Assembly (NCBI GenBank): GCA_003505155.1 | Contig: DNYJ01000004.1 | Coordinates: 412-5,584 of the forward strand | Reading direction: 5' to 3' | DNA: 5,173 nt | From: Candidatus Uhrbacteria bacterium | GTDB taxonomy: Bacteria; Patescibacteriota; Patescibacteriia; UBA9934; UBA10169 | In this document: piece by piece, positions 1 to 5,173 of the stretch | How the letters are laid out: every line of letters starts with the position of its first letter | Numbering within the stretch: the first letter of the stretch is position 1 | Made by a program: the position numbers and the translations under genes | Notes under the pieces: generated by a model | Database searches by the model: none | The model's input: the letters and a program-made list of their open reading frames with translations, nothing else | Told to the model about the DNA's origin: nothing

Positions 1-259
1 CGCTTCGGAGAGCCGCCATGATGGCCATGACAGGCTTCTTGGACATCTTCTCGGATCCAACCTCGATGGTCTTGGGGACTCCGACCTCGGTGAGAAACGT
101 TTCGAAGTCGGTAGTCTTCCCGTTGACTTTCTCGCTGAAGGTGCTCTCACGCAGGCGATCGCTCTCGAACGCCGAGCGCATGTTGAACTTCCCCTTGAGT
201 CCCTCGGGATCGGGAGCGAAGAGGAGCGCTACCTGAACCAGGTAGTCATTGGTGTCCAT
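1..259 (-). CDS. Unknown protein, N-terminal 86 residues (runs off left edge)
   Basis: An open frame reads leftward from an ATG (complement of 257-259) to the window edge without a stop. The start is well supported: the minus strand reads AAGGAGAC just upstream (265-272), with 7 bases between GGAG and ATG. The visible protein begins MDTNDYLVQVALLFAPDPEG. It is soluble-looking and charged, with no signal peptide or membrane segment, and contains TEVGVPKTIEV and a Lys-rich SEKMSKKP stretch before the edge. I recognise no family. Codon use looks like real coding sequence, with less extreme G+C than the divergent gene at 554. It faces away from that gene across a 294-bp spacer rich in dyads, so shared regulation is possible. 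Existence of the gene is fairly sure; its function is unknown. Confidence 0.7.
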   Translation of the reverse strand, partial: MDTNDYLVQVALLFAPDPEGLKGKFNMRSAFESDRLRESTFSEKVNGKTTDFETFLTEVGVPKTIEVGSEKMSKKPVMAIMAALRS

Positions 260-281
260 GGTGTGTCTCCTTGGCAGGTGG

Positions 282-298
282 TTCCGAAGGTTTCGGAA
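282..298. promoter_or_regulatory. 17-bp dyad, possible operator
   Basis: TTCCGAA, a 3-base centre GGT, then TTCGGAA form a perfect 7-bp dyad. It lies 23 bases upstream of the minus-strand start codon, in that gene's expected 5' leader. The size and symmetry suit a dimeric repressor site, but they suit a small RNA hairpin equally well. Just beyond it TTCTAG occurs twice (304-309 and 313-318), a 9-bp period. No bound factor can be inferred. Confidence 0.3.
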
Positions 299-335
299 GG
301 AGTTTCTAGGCGTTCTAGCAGGATACGGACGCTCG

Positions 336-415
336 AACCTATCACAAAACCCCCATTTCGTCAATGTTTCAACAGCCATAGTTCTATTGACGAAATGGGG
401 GTTTTGTAGTAGGTT
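336..415. repeat. Long inverted repeat, 22-bp perfect core
   Basis: Positions 344-365 and 386-407 are exact reverse complements (22 of 22) around a 20-base loop (366-385). Beyond a 2-base interruption the pairing resumes for six bases (336-341 with 410-415, AACCTA/TAGGTT), giving arms of 30 bases. Each outer core end is AAAACCCCC/GGGGGTTTT, so in both orientations the RNA would be a strong stem ending in a run of Us, as in a bidirectional intrinsic terminator. It lies between divergent genes, where neither needs a terminator. It may instead insulate the two promoters, encode a small structured RNA, or be a remnant of a mobile element. The structure is certain; its role is not. Confidence 0.85.
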
Positions 416-422
416 TCCTCGT

Positions 423-466
423 CGCTTCCCCTTACCCCCGTTCATTTAAAATGACTCGGGGAAGCG
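423..466. repeat. Nested dyads upstream of the 455-residue gene
   Basis: CGCTTCCCC (423-431) is the exact reverse complement of GGGGAAGCG (458-466). Inside it a competing hairpin can form: CCCCG (436-440) with CGGGG (457-461), and TCATTT (442-447) with AAATGA (449-454). The two outer pairings share bases and exclude each other. The element ends 87 bases upstream of the ATG at 554, so it could be an operator or part of a structured leader. No convincing -35/-10 pair was found for this gene. Confidence 0.4.
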
Positions 467-541
467 TAATCTGACGCTCGCGGTCTGTAGTGGACTTGCG
501 GGTACTTCCACTCGGCCGGAATCAAACCCAGCCGATGTTTC

Positions 542-545
542 GGAG
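542..545 (+). promoter_or_regulatory. Ribosome binding site for the 455-residue gene
   Basis: GGAG with 8 bases to the ATG at 554. It fixes the start of this gene. It contrasts with the atp genes downstream, which mostly lack such a site. Confidence 0.6.
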
Positions 546-553
546 ATTCTCCC

Positions 554-1921
554 ATGAAGATCACCAAGGTGATCCCCCCCTCGGTGCGACGAGCCGACCG
601 CTTCGCCGCCGCCGAGTTCCAGGTGCCGCAGCTCCAGTCTGCCGGCACCATCACCGCTGACAAGGCCGCCGAGCTCCTCACGGGCATCGCGCAGCGCCGC
701 AAGGAAGAGCCCAAGCTCCTCGCGGAGGTCGCCGAGTGGCTCAACTCGGTGATGATCAACGCGCAGACCGGATCGGGCTTCAAGCCCAGCCACTTCGACG
801 TCCTCGTCGGCACCAGCCTGGGCGAGAGGGACGGGCTCTTCGCGCTCGAGTCGGGCGACCCAGCCCTGCAGGACATCCTTGCCAACACGGGGAATGTCCG
901 GCGGGTCACCGGCGCGCTCCGCGTCCCCGCGGGCATCCAGCTCGAGCTCGTCGTCTTCAAGTTCGACGACTCGGACGCGAACGCGGATGACGACGAGGTG
1001 CTCGAGTCGACCTCCCTGCCCTACGCCCTCCCGCTCGACATCTCCGCCGCCATCAAGGCGGGGTACTTCCACCGCGACGCGGCTCTGGGCGATGACATCT
1101 ACCGCGTCGAGACGCTCGAGGCCTTCACGACGATGATGTCGCTCCAGCGCGGCAACATCGTCTTCCGGCGCAACACCCGCCCCCGCGCCGACCGGTTCTA
1201 CCTCGGGAAGCTCGGCGGGAAGTGGGTTTTCGGGCCCAAGAGCCTCAACCTCCCCGAGACGTGCCTGCGGGTGGTCGAGGGGCGCGGCAGGGAGCGGAAG
1301 GTGACCCAGGAGGGAACGCCCGTGGGCGTCACCCTGACGGAGAACCTGACGCACTTCGTCGTGCGCCGGCTCAACGCCGCGCTCTACCCCGACGAGCCCA
1401 CCCAGGAGGAGTGGACGGAGCACCAGCGCCGCACCGCCCAGACGGTCGAGTCCTCGGCCTTCGTTCGCAAGGACGGCAGCTTCTCCATCGGCGGCTACAC
1501 CTTCGAGGGGAAGACTGCCCTCGGCATCCGCGGGAGCCGGGTCTTCACCGACCAGATCACGAAGGTCCAGGAGAAGCACACCCCCGGCGAGAGTGGCATG
1601 GACGCCACCAACCCCGTGCGCAAGTACGTGGTGTTCGTCCTGACCACCAGCGCCCGCGCCAAGCGGTCCGCCGCGGACGCGAACGCGTTCGTGGACAGCC
1701 ACCAGGCGAAGCTCTGGGAGCTCGCGGTCGCGGCGACGGGCAAGATCGCCGTCGAGCGTCCGGTCGCCCCCGCCGAGGAGACCCCCGCCGCCGAGCCCGC
1801 CGTCCCCGTGGCCGCGGACCCGCCCGCGGCGGACGGCTCCGAGCCCAAGCCCGCCGTCGAGCGTCCGCCCGCCCCCGCCGAGGAGACCCCCGCGGCGCCC
1901 CCGCGCGGCAACCGCTCCTAG
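554..1921 (+). CDS. Unknown 455-residue soluble protein with repeated Pro/Ala/Glu tail
   Basis: I do not recognise this family. The reading frame is supported by GGAG 8 bases before the ATG and by a balanced protein; competing frames over the same DNA translate to Arg/Gly-rich low-complexity sequence. Residues 1-70 look mainly helical and begin MKITKVIPPSVRRAD. Residues about 120-250 look mixed with more strand (for example LRVPAGIQLELVVFKF, then a Lys/Gly/Trp stretch near 218-226). There is an Asp-rich segment at 137-148 (FDDSDANADDDE). Residues 290-395 form a second ordered part ending in a helix. From about 398 the chain is Pro/Ala/Glu-rich and probably disordered; a 15-residue unit AVERPxAPAEETPAA occurs at 399-413 and 434-448. 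There is no signal peptide and no membrane segment, so it is probably cytoplasmic. G+C is near 70% in sampled lines, well above the atp genes. A structured 3' region and a terminator follow it. Confidence 0.8.
   Translation: MKITKVIPPSVRRADRFAAAEFQVPQLQSAGTITADKAAELLTGIAQRRKEEPKLLAEVAEWLNSVMINAQTGSGFKPSHFDVLVGTSLGERDGLFALESGDPALQDILANTGNVRRVTGALRVPAGIQLELVVFKFDDSDANADDDEVLESTSLPYALPLDISAAIKAGYFHRDAALGDDIYRVETLEAFTTMMSLQRGNIVFRRNTRPRADRFYLGKLGGKWVFGPKSLNLPETCLRVVEGRGRERKVTQEGTPVGVTLTENLTHFVVRRLNAALYPDEPTQEEWTEHQRRTAQTVESSAFVRKDGSFSIGGYTFEGKTALGIRGSRVFTDQITKVQEKHTPGESGMDATNPVRKYVVFVLTTSARAKRSAADANAFVDSHQAKLWELAVAATGKIAVERPVAPAEETPAAEPAVPVAADPPAADGSEPKPAVERPPAPAEETPAAPPRGNRS
1748..1897 (+). repeat. 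Imperfect 45-bp direct repeat inside the tail of the 455-residue gene
   Basis: Units at 1748-1792 and 1853-1897 match at 41 of 45 bases. They are 105 bp (35 codons) apart and therefore in frame. Two of the four differences are in the codon that makes Val versus Pro, and two are silent third-base changes. This looks like a recent tandem-type expansion of a disordered tail and could vary in copy number between strains. Confidence 0.8.
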
Positions 1922-1994
1922 CCGGCCAAGGAGACCCACCGGGACGAGCCCCTCGCGGTCTGTCCTTCCGGCACCAGGTGCTGGAGAACCTCTC

Positions 1995-2033
1995 GGAGGA
2001 CGAGTTGTAGCGCATCGCGCTCCTCGTCCCTCC
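1995..2033 (+). other. Hairpin 1 of 3 in the 3' region
   Basis: GGAGGACGAG (1995-2004) pairs with CTCGTCCCTCC (2023-2033) with one bulged C. Inside it AGCGC (2009-2013) pairs with GCGCT (2017-2021) around the loop ATC. The result is about 15 bp in two stacked helices, starting 74 bases after the stop of the 455-residue gene. It has no U-run after it, so it is not an intrinsic terminator by itself. Confidence 0.5.
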
Positions 2034-2036
2034 ACA

Positions 2037-2071
2037 GCCGTGCAGTGAACGCCTCCGTTCTACTGCATGGC
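2037..2071 (+). other. Hairpin 2 of 3 in the 3' region
   Basis: GCCGTGCAGTGAACG (2037-2051) pairs with CGTTC, a bulged T, then ACTGCATGGC (2056-2071) around the loop CCTC. That is 15 pairs including one G-T. It is followed by a C-run rather than Us. It begins four bases after hairpin 1, so the two may stack or act as one RNA element. Confidence 0.55.
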
Positions 2072-2076
2072 ACCCC

Positions 2077-2107
2077 CCAGAGTCTGTCTCAACGAGATGG
2101 CTTCTGG
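2077..2107 (+). other. Hairpin 3 of 3 in the 3' region
   Basis: CCAGA (2077-2081) pairs with TCTGG (2103-2107), and TCTC (2087-2090) with GAGA (2094-2097) around AAC. Weaker G-T and one mismatched position lie between the two helices. It is less stable than the first two hairpins and ends ten bases before the terminator stem. Confidence 0.4.
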
Positions 2108-2116
2108 AGATCAAAC

Positions 2117-2139
2117 AACCTCCTTTCGGGAGGTTTTTT
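2117..2139 (+). terminator. Intrinsic terminator ahead of the atp operon
   Basis: AACCTCC (2117-2123), loop TTTCG, GGAGGTT (2129-2135), then a run of six Ts including the last two stem bases. This is a classic rho-independent terminator for transcripts coming from the 455-residue gene. It lies upstream of the atp promoter, so it insulates rather than attenuates the operon. Confidence 0.85.
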
Positions 2140-2159
2140 GATTTCTGTGCAAATTTGGA

Positions 2160-2188
2160 TTGACGTTGATGGTGGAAGAGGCTATACT
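2160..2188 (+). promoter_or_regulatory. Sigma70-type promoter of the atp operon
   Basis: The -35 box TTGACG (2160-2165) and -10 box TATACT (2183-2188) are separated by exactly 17 bp; each matches consensus at five of six positions. The expected transcription start is about 2194-2196, only 4-6 bases before the atpB ATG at 2200. The mRNA would therefore be leaderless or nearly so, with no room for a Shine-Dalgarno site. Position between the terminator and atpB supports the call. Confidence 0.8.
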
Positions 2189-2199
2189 TTGGCCGATTT

Positions 2200-3017
2200 A
2201 TGTTAGGAATCGTCCCACTTGCCGCCGAATCGATCGGGAGTTTTGCAGGACTTCCCATTACCAACTCCATGCTGAACGCATGGATCGCCGTGCTGTTTTT
2301 CGTGGCCGTTGCCTTTATGGCTTCTCGGCGTGTTGCCATGATTCCGCGCGGTATGTACAACGTGATCGAGGCCGTCGTAGAATTTTCCCTTTCCGAAATT
2401 CAAAAGGTCACTGAAGATCGTCCCCGAGCGAAAAAGTTTCTTCCGCTCGTCGGCACGATCTTTTTGTTTGTCCTCGTCTCCAACTGGATGGGACTCATTC
2501 CCGGCGTCGGATCATTCGGCATCTATGAATTGATCCACGGGGAAGTGGAACTTGTCCCGCTCTTTCGTCCCGCCACGAGCGATCTCAACATGACGCTCGC
2601 CATTGCCGGTCTCTCCATTCTCTATACCCACCTGACCGGTCTTCTCTCCGTGGGTCCCATTGCGCACATCTCCAAATTTTTCAACCTGCGCGGTGTCTTC
2701 CTCTCTCTCAAAAAAGGTCCGATGGCAATCATGGTCGCCTGCATTGAATTCTTTGTCGGCCTCATCGAAGTGGTGGGGGAGTTTGCAAAGACGCTCTCGC
2801 TTGCCCTGCGACTCTTCGGCAATATCTTCGCGGGCGAGGTCTTGATCGGCGTCATGATGGGGCTCTTCTCATTTATCCTACCCATCCCGTTCATCTTTCT
2901 CGAAGTCCTCGTCGGCATCATCCAAGCCACCGTCTTTGCGATGCTGGTGCTCGCATTCCTTGTGATGGCCACAACCAAGCCGACGCACGATACGGAGCAT
3001 GCCGGGGTGGCGAGTTG

Positions 3018-3018
<1 letters not shown>
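2200..3018 (+). CDS. atpB: F-type ATP synthase subunit a
   Basis: This is the membrane stator subunit that carries protons to and from the c-ring through two half-channels. The 272-residue length is normal. Residues 12-30 carry the usual N-terminal PITNSMLNAW stretch before the first membrane helix (about 25-42). The second helix ends in SNWMGLIPG (94-102). Further hydrophobic helices follow, including LALRLFGNIFAGE. That helix holds the essential arginine, R204 (equivalent to E. coli R210), and E213 (E. coli E219). E235 sits at the place of E. coli H245 and Q242 matches Q252. The ATG at 2200 is preferred because the N-terminus aligns with the family there and a strong promoter sits just upstream. 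There is no Shine-Dalgarno site; the next in-frame ATG (2269) would delete the conserved N-terminus. The stop overlaps the ATG of a tiny ORF (TGATG). Confidence 0.95.
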
Positions 3019-3324
<306 letters not shown>

Positions 3325-3333
3325 CTCCTACCC

Positions 3334-3350
3334 CCTAATCCCCTCATTCT
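3334..3350 (+). promoter_or_regulatory. atpF leader without Shine-Dalgarno, shares CCTAATC with atpE
   Basis: The 26-base atpE-atpF spacer is pyrimidine-rich and contains no Shine-Dalgarno. CCTAATC (3334-3340) lies ten bases before the ATG; the same heptamer lies eight bases before the atpE ATG. This may be a shared initiation element or coincidence. Confidence 0.2.
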
Positions 3351-3902
3351 ATGGCTGATCCGACGCTCATCAAAGAAACCGTGGAGGCGGCGCAGGCCGC
3401 GGGTCCCATCGGCGCTTTCGGGCTGAATGGAAAAATCTTTGTGGCCCAGCTTGTCAACTTCGGGTTGGTGCTGTTGGTCTTGTGGCGCTTTGCCTATCGT
3501 CCGATCGTGAACATGCTGGAGGCTCGCTCCGAGAAGATTGAGAAGAGCGTCAAGCAGGCGGAGGAAATTGAAGCGCGGATGAAGGCATCGGAGGTCGAGC
3601 GCGATGAGATGATGAAGAAGGCTCGTCTCACGGCTCAAGAGGTTGCCAAGAAAGCACAGGAGGACGCGGAGGCCCGCACAAAAGCGATGGGGGAGAAGGC
3701 TCGTGCGGAAGTCGAGAAGATCGTCGTGCAGGGCAAGGCTCAACTTGCCTCCGAGCGCGAGGAGATGCTTTCCCAGGTTCGCAAAGAAGTGGCGCAGATG
3801 GCCATCCTTGCGGCGGAAAAGATTCTTGGCGAGACGATTGACAAGAAGAAATCCGAAGCCCTTGCCGTAAATACGTTGAAAGAGGCGGGGCTTGACGTAT
3901 GA
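3351..3902 (+). CDS. atpF: F-type ATP synthase subunit b (peripheral stalk)
   Basis: This subunit anchors the peripheral stalk in the membrane and holds F1 against rotation through delta. Residues 1-24 form an N-terminal extension. FGLNGKIFVAQLVNF leads into one membrane helix (about 29-48), then the conserved basic FAYRPI junction (47-52). Residues about 55-160 are a long charged Glu/Lys/Arg/Ala-rich coiled coil, ending in the VAQMAILAAEKILGETID segment typical of the delta-contacting end. Total length is 183 residues, slightly longer than E. coli b (156) but within family range. One b gene is present, so a homodimer is likely. Its stop overlaps the atpH start by four bases (ATGA). Confidence 0.93.
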   Translation: MADPTLIKETVEAAQAAGPIGAFGLNGKIFVAQLVNFGLVLLVLWRFAYRPIVNMLEARSEKIEKSVKQAEEIEARMKASEVERDEMMKKARLTAQEVAKKAQEDAEARTKAMGEKARAEVEKIVVQGKAQLASEREEMLSQVRKEVAQMAILAAEKILGETIDKKKSEALAVNTLKEAGLDV

Positions 3903-4282
3903 AGACAAATGCCAAGCAATTAGCTCGCGGACTTTTTGCGGAGATACAGGCTCGCGGCGCGTCCGACCTCGACGACGTTACAGGGGCTTTTGTGAAATAT
4001 CTCGCCGATCGGCATGAACTCTCCCTCTGGCGGGAAGTGATCCGCGCGCTTGACGCCGTTTGGAAAGAAGAGTTCGGCGTTGCAAACGTCTCGGTCGTGT
4101 CGGCCTTCGAGCTCCCCAAGGAGTTGAAGAAAGCGCTCGAAGAGAAGTTTGCGGGGGTCTCGGTAACGAGCACGGTTGCGAATGACGTTCTCGGAGGAGC
4201 ATCCGTGCGCATTGACGATCGAGTCATTGACGGCACCATTCGAGCCCGTCTTCAATTACTCAAGCAACAACTCATAAGTTAG
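3899..4282 (+). CDS. atpH: F-type ATP synthase subunit delta, short form
   Basis: Delta sits on top of F1 and ties the alpha subunits to the b stalk. The C-terminal part is clear: V66-V67-S68-A69 precedes the b-binding region, and [20 protein letters not shown] (98-117) is the family signature near the C-terminus. The protein has only 127 residues against about 175-180 usually. A first helix (about 5-18) is followed almost directly by a segment resembling the last helices of the normal N-terminal bundle (27-59), so roughly 50 residues of that alpha-binding domain appear to be missing. The frame is intact and there is no sign of a frameshift. It overlaps atpF by four bases and its stop is one base before the atpA start, so its translation is probably coupled to both. 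Confidence 0.88.
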   Translation: MKTNAKQLARGLFAEIQARGASDLDDVTGAFVKYLADRHELSLWREVIRALDAVWKEEFGVANVSVVSAFELPKELKKALEEKFAGVSVTSTVANDVLGGASVRIDDRVIDGTIRARLQLLKQQLIS

Positions 4283-4283
4283 T

Positions 4284-5173
4284 ATGGCAACAAAATCCGC
4301 CACCAAAGAAGACATCATCGCCTCCTTGAAGGAACAGATCAACGCCTTTACCGCCTCCTCGAAAGAAACGCAAGTCGGAACAGTGATCTCCGTGGGAGAC
4401 GGCACCGCGCTTCTCTCCGGCCTTTCGAATGTGCAGGCGTCGGAGATGCTTGAGTTTGCGGACGGCACATCCGGGGTCGCGCTCAACTTGGAAGAGGACC
4501 GCGTCGGCGCCATCGTGCTCGGCAACGTCTCCGGCATCAAAGAAGGCGACATGGTGAAGGCAACCGGCCGTATCCTTTCGATGCCCGTGTCCGATGCAAT
4601 GTCGGGTCGAGTCGTGAATCCGCTTGGGATTCCCCTCGACGGCAAGGGCGACATCAAGGCGACCGAGTTTTATCCGATTGAGAAAGTGGCTCCGGGCGTG
4701 ATGACGCGCGAGCCGGTCGGCGTCCCGCTTCAAACAGGACTCAAGGCCATTGACGCTCTCATTCCCATCGGACGCGGCCAGCGCGAGCTTATCATCGGCG
4801 ACCGCCAAACAGGCAAAACGGCCGTGGCGATTGACACGATCATCAACCAGAAGGGGCAGGGCGTGAAGTGTATTTACGTCGCCATCGGACAGAAGGAATC
4901 CAAGATCGCGAAGATTGTCGCCAAACTCGAAGAAGCCGACGCTATGGAGTACACCACCGTCGTGTTGGCCGGAGCGTCCGATCCCGCGTCGTTCAGCTAT
5001 ATCGCACCGTATGCTGGAGTCGCGATCGGAGAATACTTCATGGCAAAAGGTGAGGATGTGCTCATCGTCTATGACGACCTTTCCAAGCACGCGTGGGCCT
5101 TTCGTGAAATTTCTCTCCTTCTCCGCCGTCCGCCGGGACGCGAGGCTTATCCGGGAGACGTATTTTATCTTCA
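4284..5173 (+). CDS. atpA: F-type ATP synthase subunit alpha, N-terminal 296 residues
   Basis: Alpha is the non-catalytic nucleotide-binding subunit of the alpha3beta3 head of F1. The frame is open to the right edge, with about 296 of an expected 500-510 residues present. The N-terminal helix (about 1-24, delta contact) leads to the beta-barrel (about 30-95, [20 protein letters not shown]) and GRVVNPLG (108-115). The Walker A loop is GDRQTGKT (172-179); its Gln and the GQKES motif (202-206) distinguish alpha from catalytic beta. The Walker B region is [15 protein letters not shown] (259-273), followed by [19 protein letters not shown]. The SKHAWAF variant differs from the more common SKQAVAY and, from memory, occurs in Patescibacteria. 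There is no Shine-Dalgarno: the start lies one base after the atpH stop, so reinitiation is likely. The arginine contributed to the catalytic site lies beyond the window. Confidence 0.96.
   Translation, partial: MATKSATKEDIIASLKEQINAFTASSKETQVGTVISVGDGTALLSGLSNVQASEMLEFADGTSGVALNLEEDRVGAIVLGNVSGIKEGDMVKATGRILSMPVSDAMSGRVVNPLGIPLDGKGDIKATEFYPIEKVAPGVMTREPVGVPLQTGLKAIDALIPIGRGQRELIIGDRQTGKTAVAIDTIINQKGQGVKCIYVAIGQKESKIAKIVAKLEEADAMEYTTVVLAGASDPASFSYIAPYAGVAIGEYFMAKGEDVLIVYDDLSKHAWAFREISLLLRRPPGREAYPGDVFYL

Noticed and set aside
320..347. Minus-strand promoter for the partial gene (TTGTGA, 16 bp, TATCCT)
   Set aside because: Each box matches consensus at only four of six positions and the -35 lies inside the inverted repeat arm; too weak to annotate.
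445..472. Plus-strand promoter for the 455-residue gene (TTTAAA, 16 bp, TAATCT)
   Set aside because: Weak matches to both boxes, and the bases are part of the nested dyads, so the A+T-rich core has another explanation.
691..1010. Asp-rich FDDSDANADDDE as a calcium-binding EF-hand or dockerin-type loop
   Set aside because: The ligand spacing does not fit: there is no Gly at position 6, no hydrophobic residue at position 8 and no Glu at position 12 when the loop starts at D139.
1222..2010. 262-codon plus-strand frame overlapping and running past the 455-residue gene
   Set aside because: It is Arg/Pro/Gly-rich out-of-frame translation of the same G+C-rich DNA. Its last residues (VLENLSEDEL) look protein-like, but there is no supported start after 1921.
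446..2035. 529-codon open frame on the minus strand opposite the 455-residue gene
   Set aside because: It is Gly/Arg/Leu/Glu-rich low-complexity sequence, as expected from the antisense of a 70% G+C gene. The plus-strand gene has a good ribosome site and a balanced protein.
2105..2135. Resemblance to the 16S rRNA 3' end (CCTCCTTTC)
   Set aside because: The match is limited to the terminator stem and loop, and upstream bases do not match 16S rRNA. The pairing GGAGG half explains it as a terminator.
4272..5090. 272-codon minus-strand frame opposite atpA
   Set aside because: It is a shadow of the unambiguous atpA coding sequence.

Overview
The right-hand 60% of this window is the 5' part of a bacterial F-type ATP synthase operon. 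The order is subunit a (atpB), c (atpE), b (atpF), delta (atpH) and alpha (atpA, cut by the window end). The left-hand 40% holds two genes I do not recognise, facing away from each other. Several points fit a member of the Candidate Phyla Radiation (Patescibacteria) with moderate to high G+C: very tight F-ATPase packing, a delta subunit of only 127 residues, almost no Shine-Dalgarno sequences in the atp genes, a near-leaderless first gene, and an alpha subunit with a SKHAWAF stretch where many bacteria have SKQAVAY. This lineage call is inference from remembered family features, not a search.

Layout. Positions 1-259 (minus strand) are the start of an unknown gene that runs off the left edge. 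Positions 260-553 are a divergent spacer rich in dyad symmetry; its main element is a perfect 22-bp inverted repeat that extends to about 30 bp per arm. Positions 554-1921 (plus strand) encode an unknown 455-residue soluble protein with a Pro/Ala/Glu-rich tail containing an internal duplication. Positions 1922-2140 have no convincing gene but carry three consecutive strong hairpins and then an intrinsic terminator. Positions 2160-2188 hold a textbook sigma70-type promoter, and the atpB start codon lies only 11 bases past its -10 box. Positions 2200-5173 are the atp genes, with a possible 20-codon ORF coupled to the end of atpB.

How it works together. The terminator insulates the atp operon from the unknown gene, and the operon starts from its own promoter. 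Subunits a and c form the ion channel and rotor, b and delta form the peripheral stalk, and alpha is the non-catalytic nucleotide-binding subunit of F1. The c subunit has the essential carboxylate (E59) but lacks the usual sodium ligands, so a proton-coupled enzyme is expected. Gamma, beta and epsilon would be expected beyond the right edge.

Base composition changes sharply near 2,100. Hand counts of sampled lines give about 70% G+C inside the 455-residue gene and about 53-60% in the atp genes. The left part may therefore be acquired DNA, a gene under different codon pressure, or (less interestingly) an assembly join.
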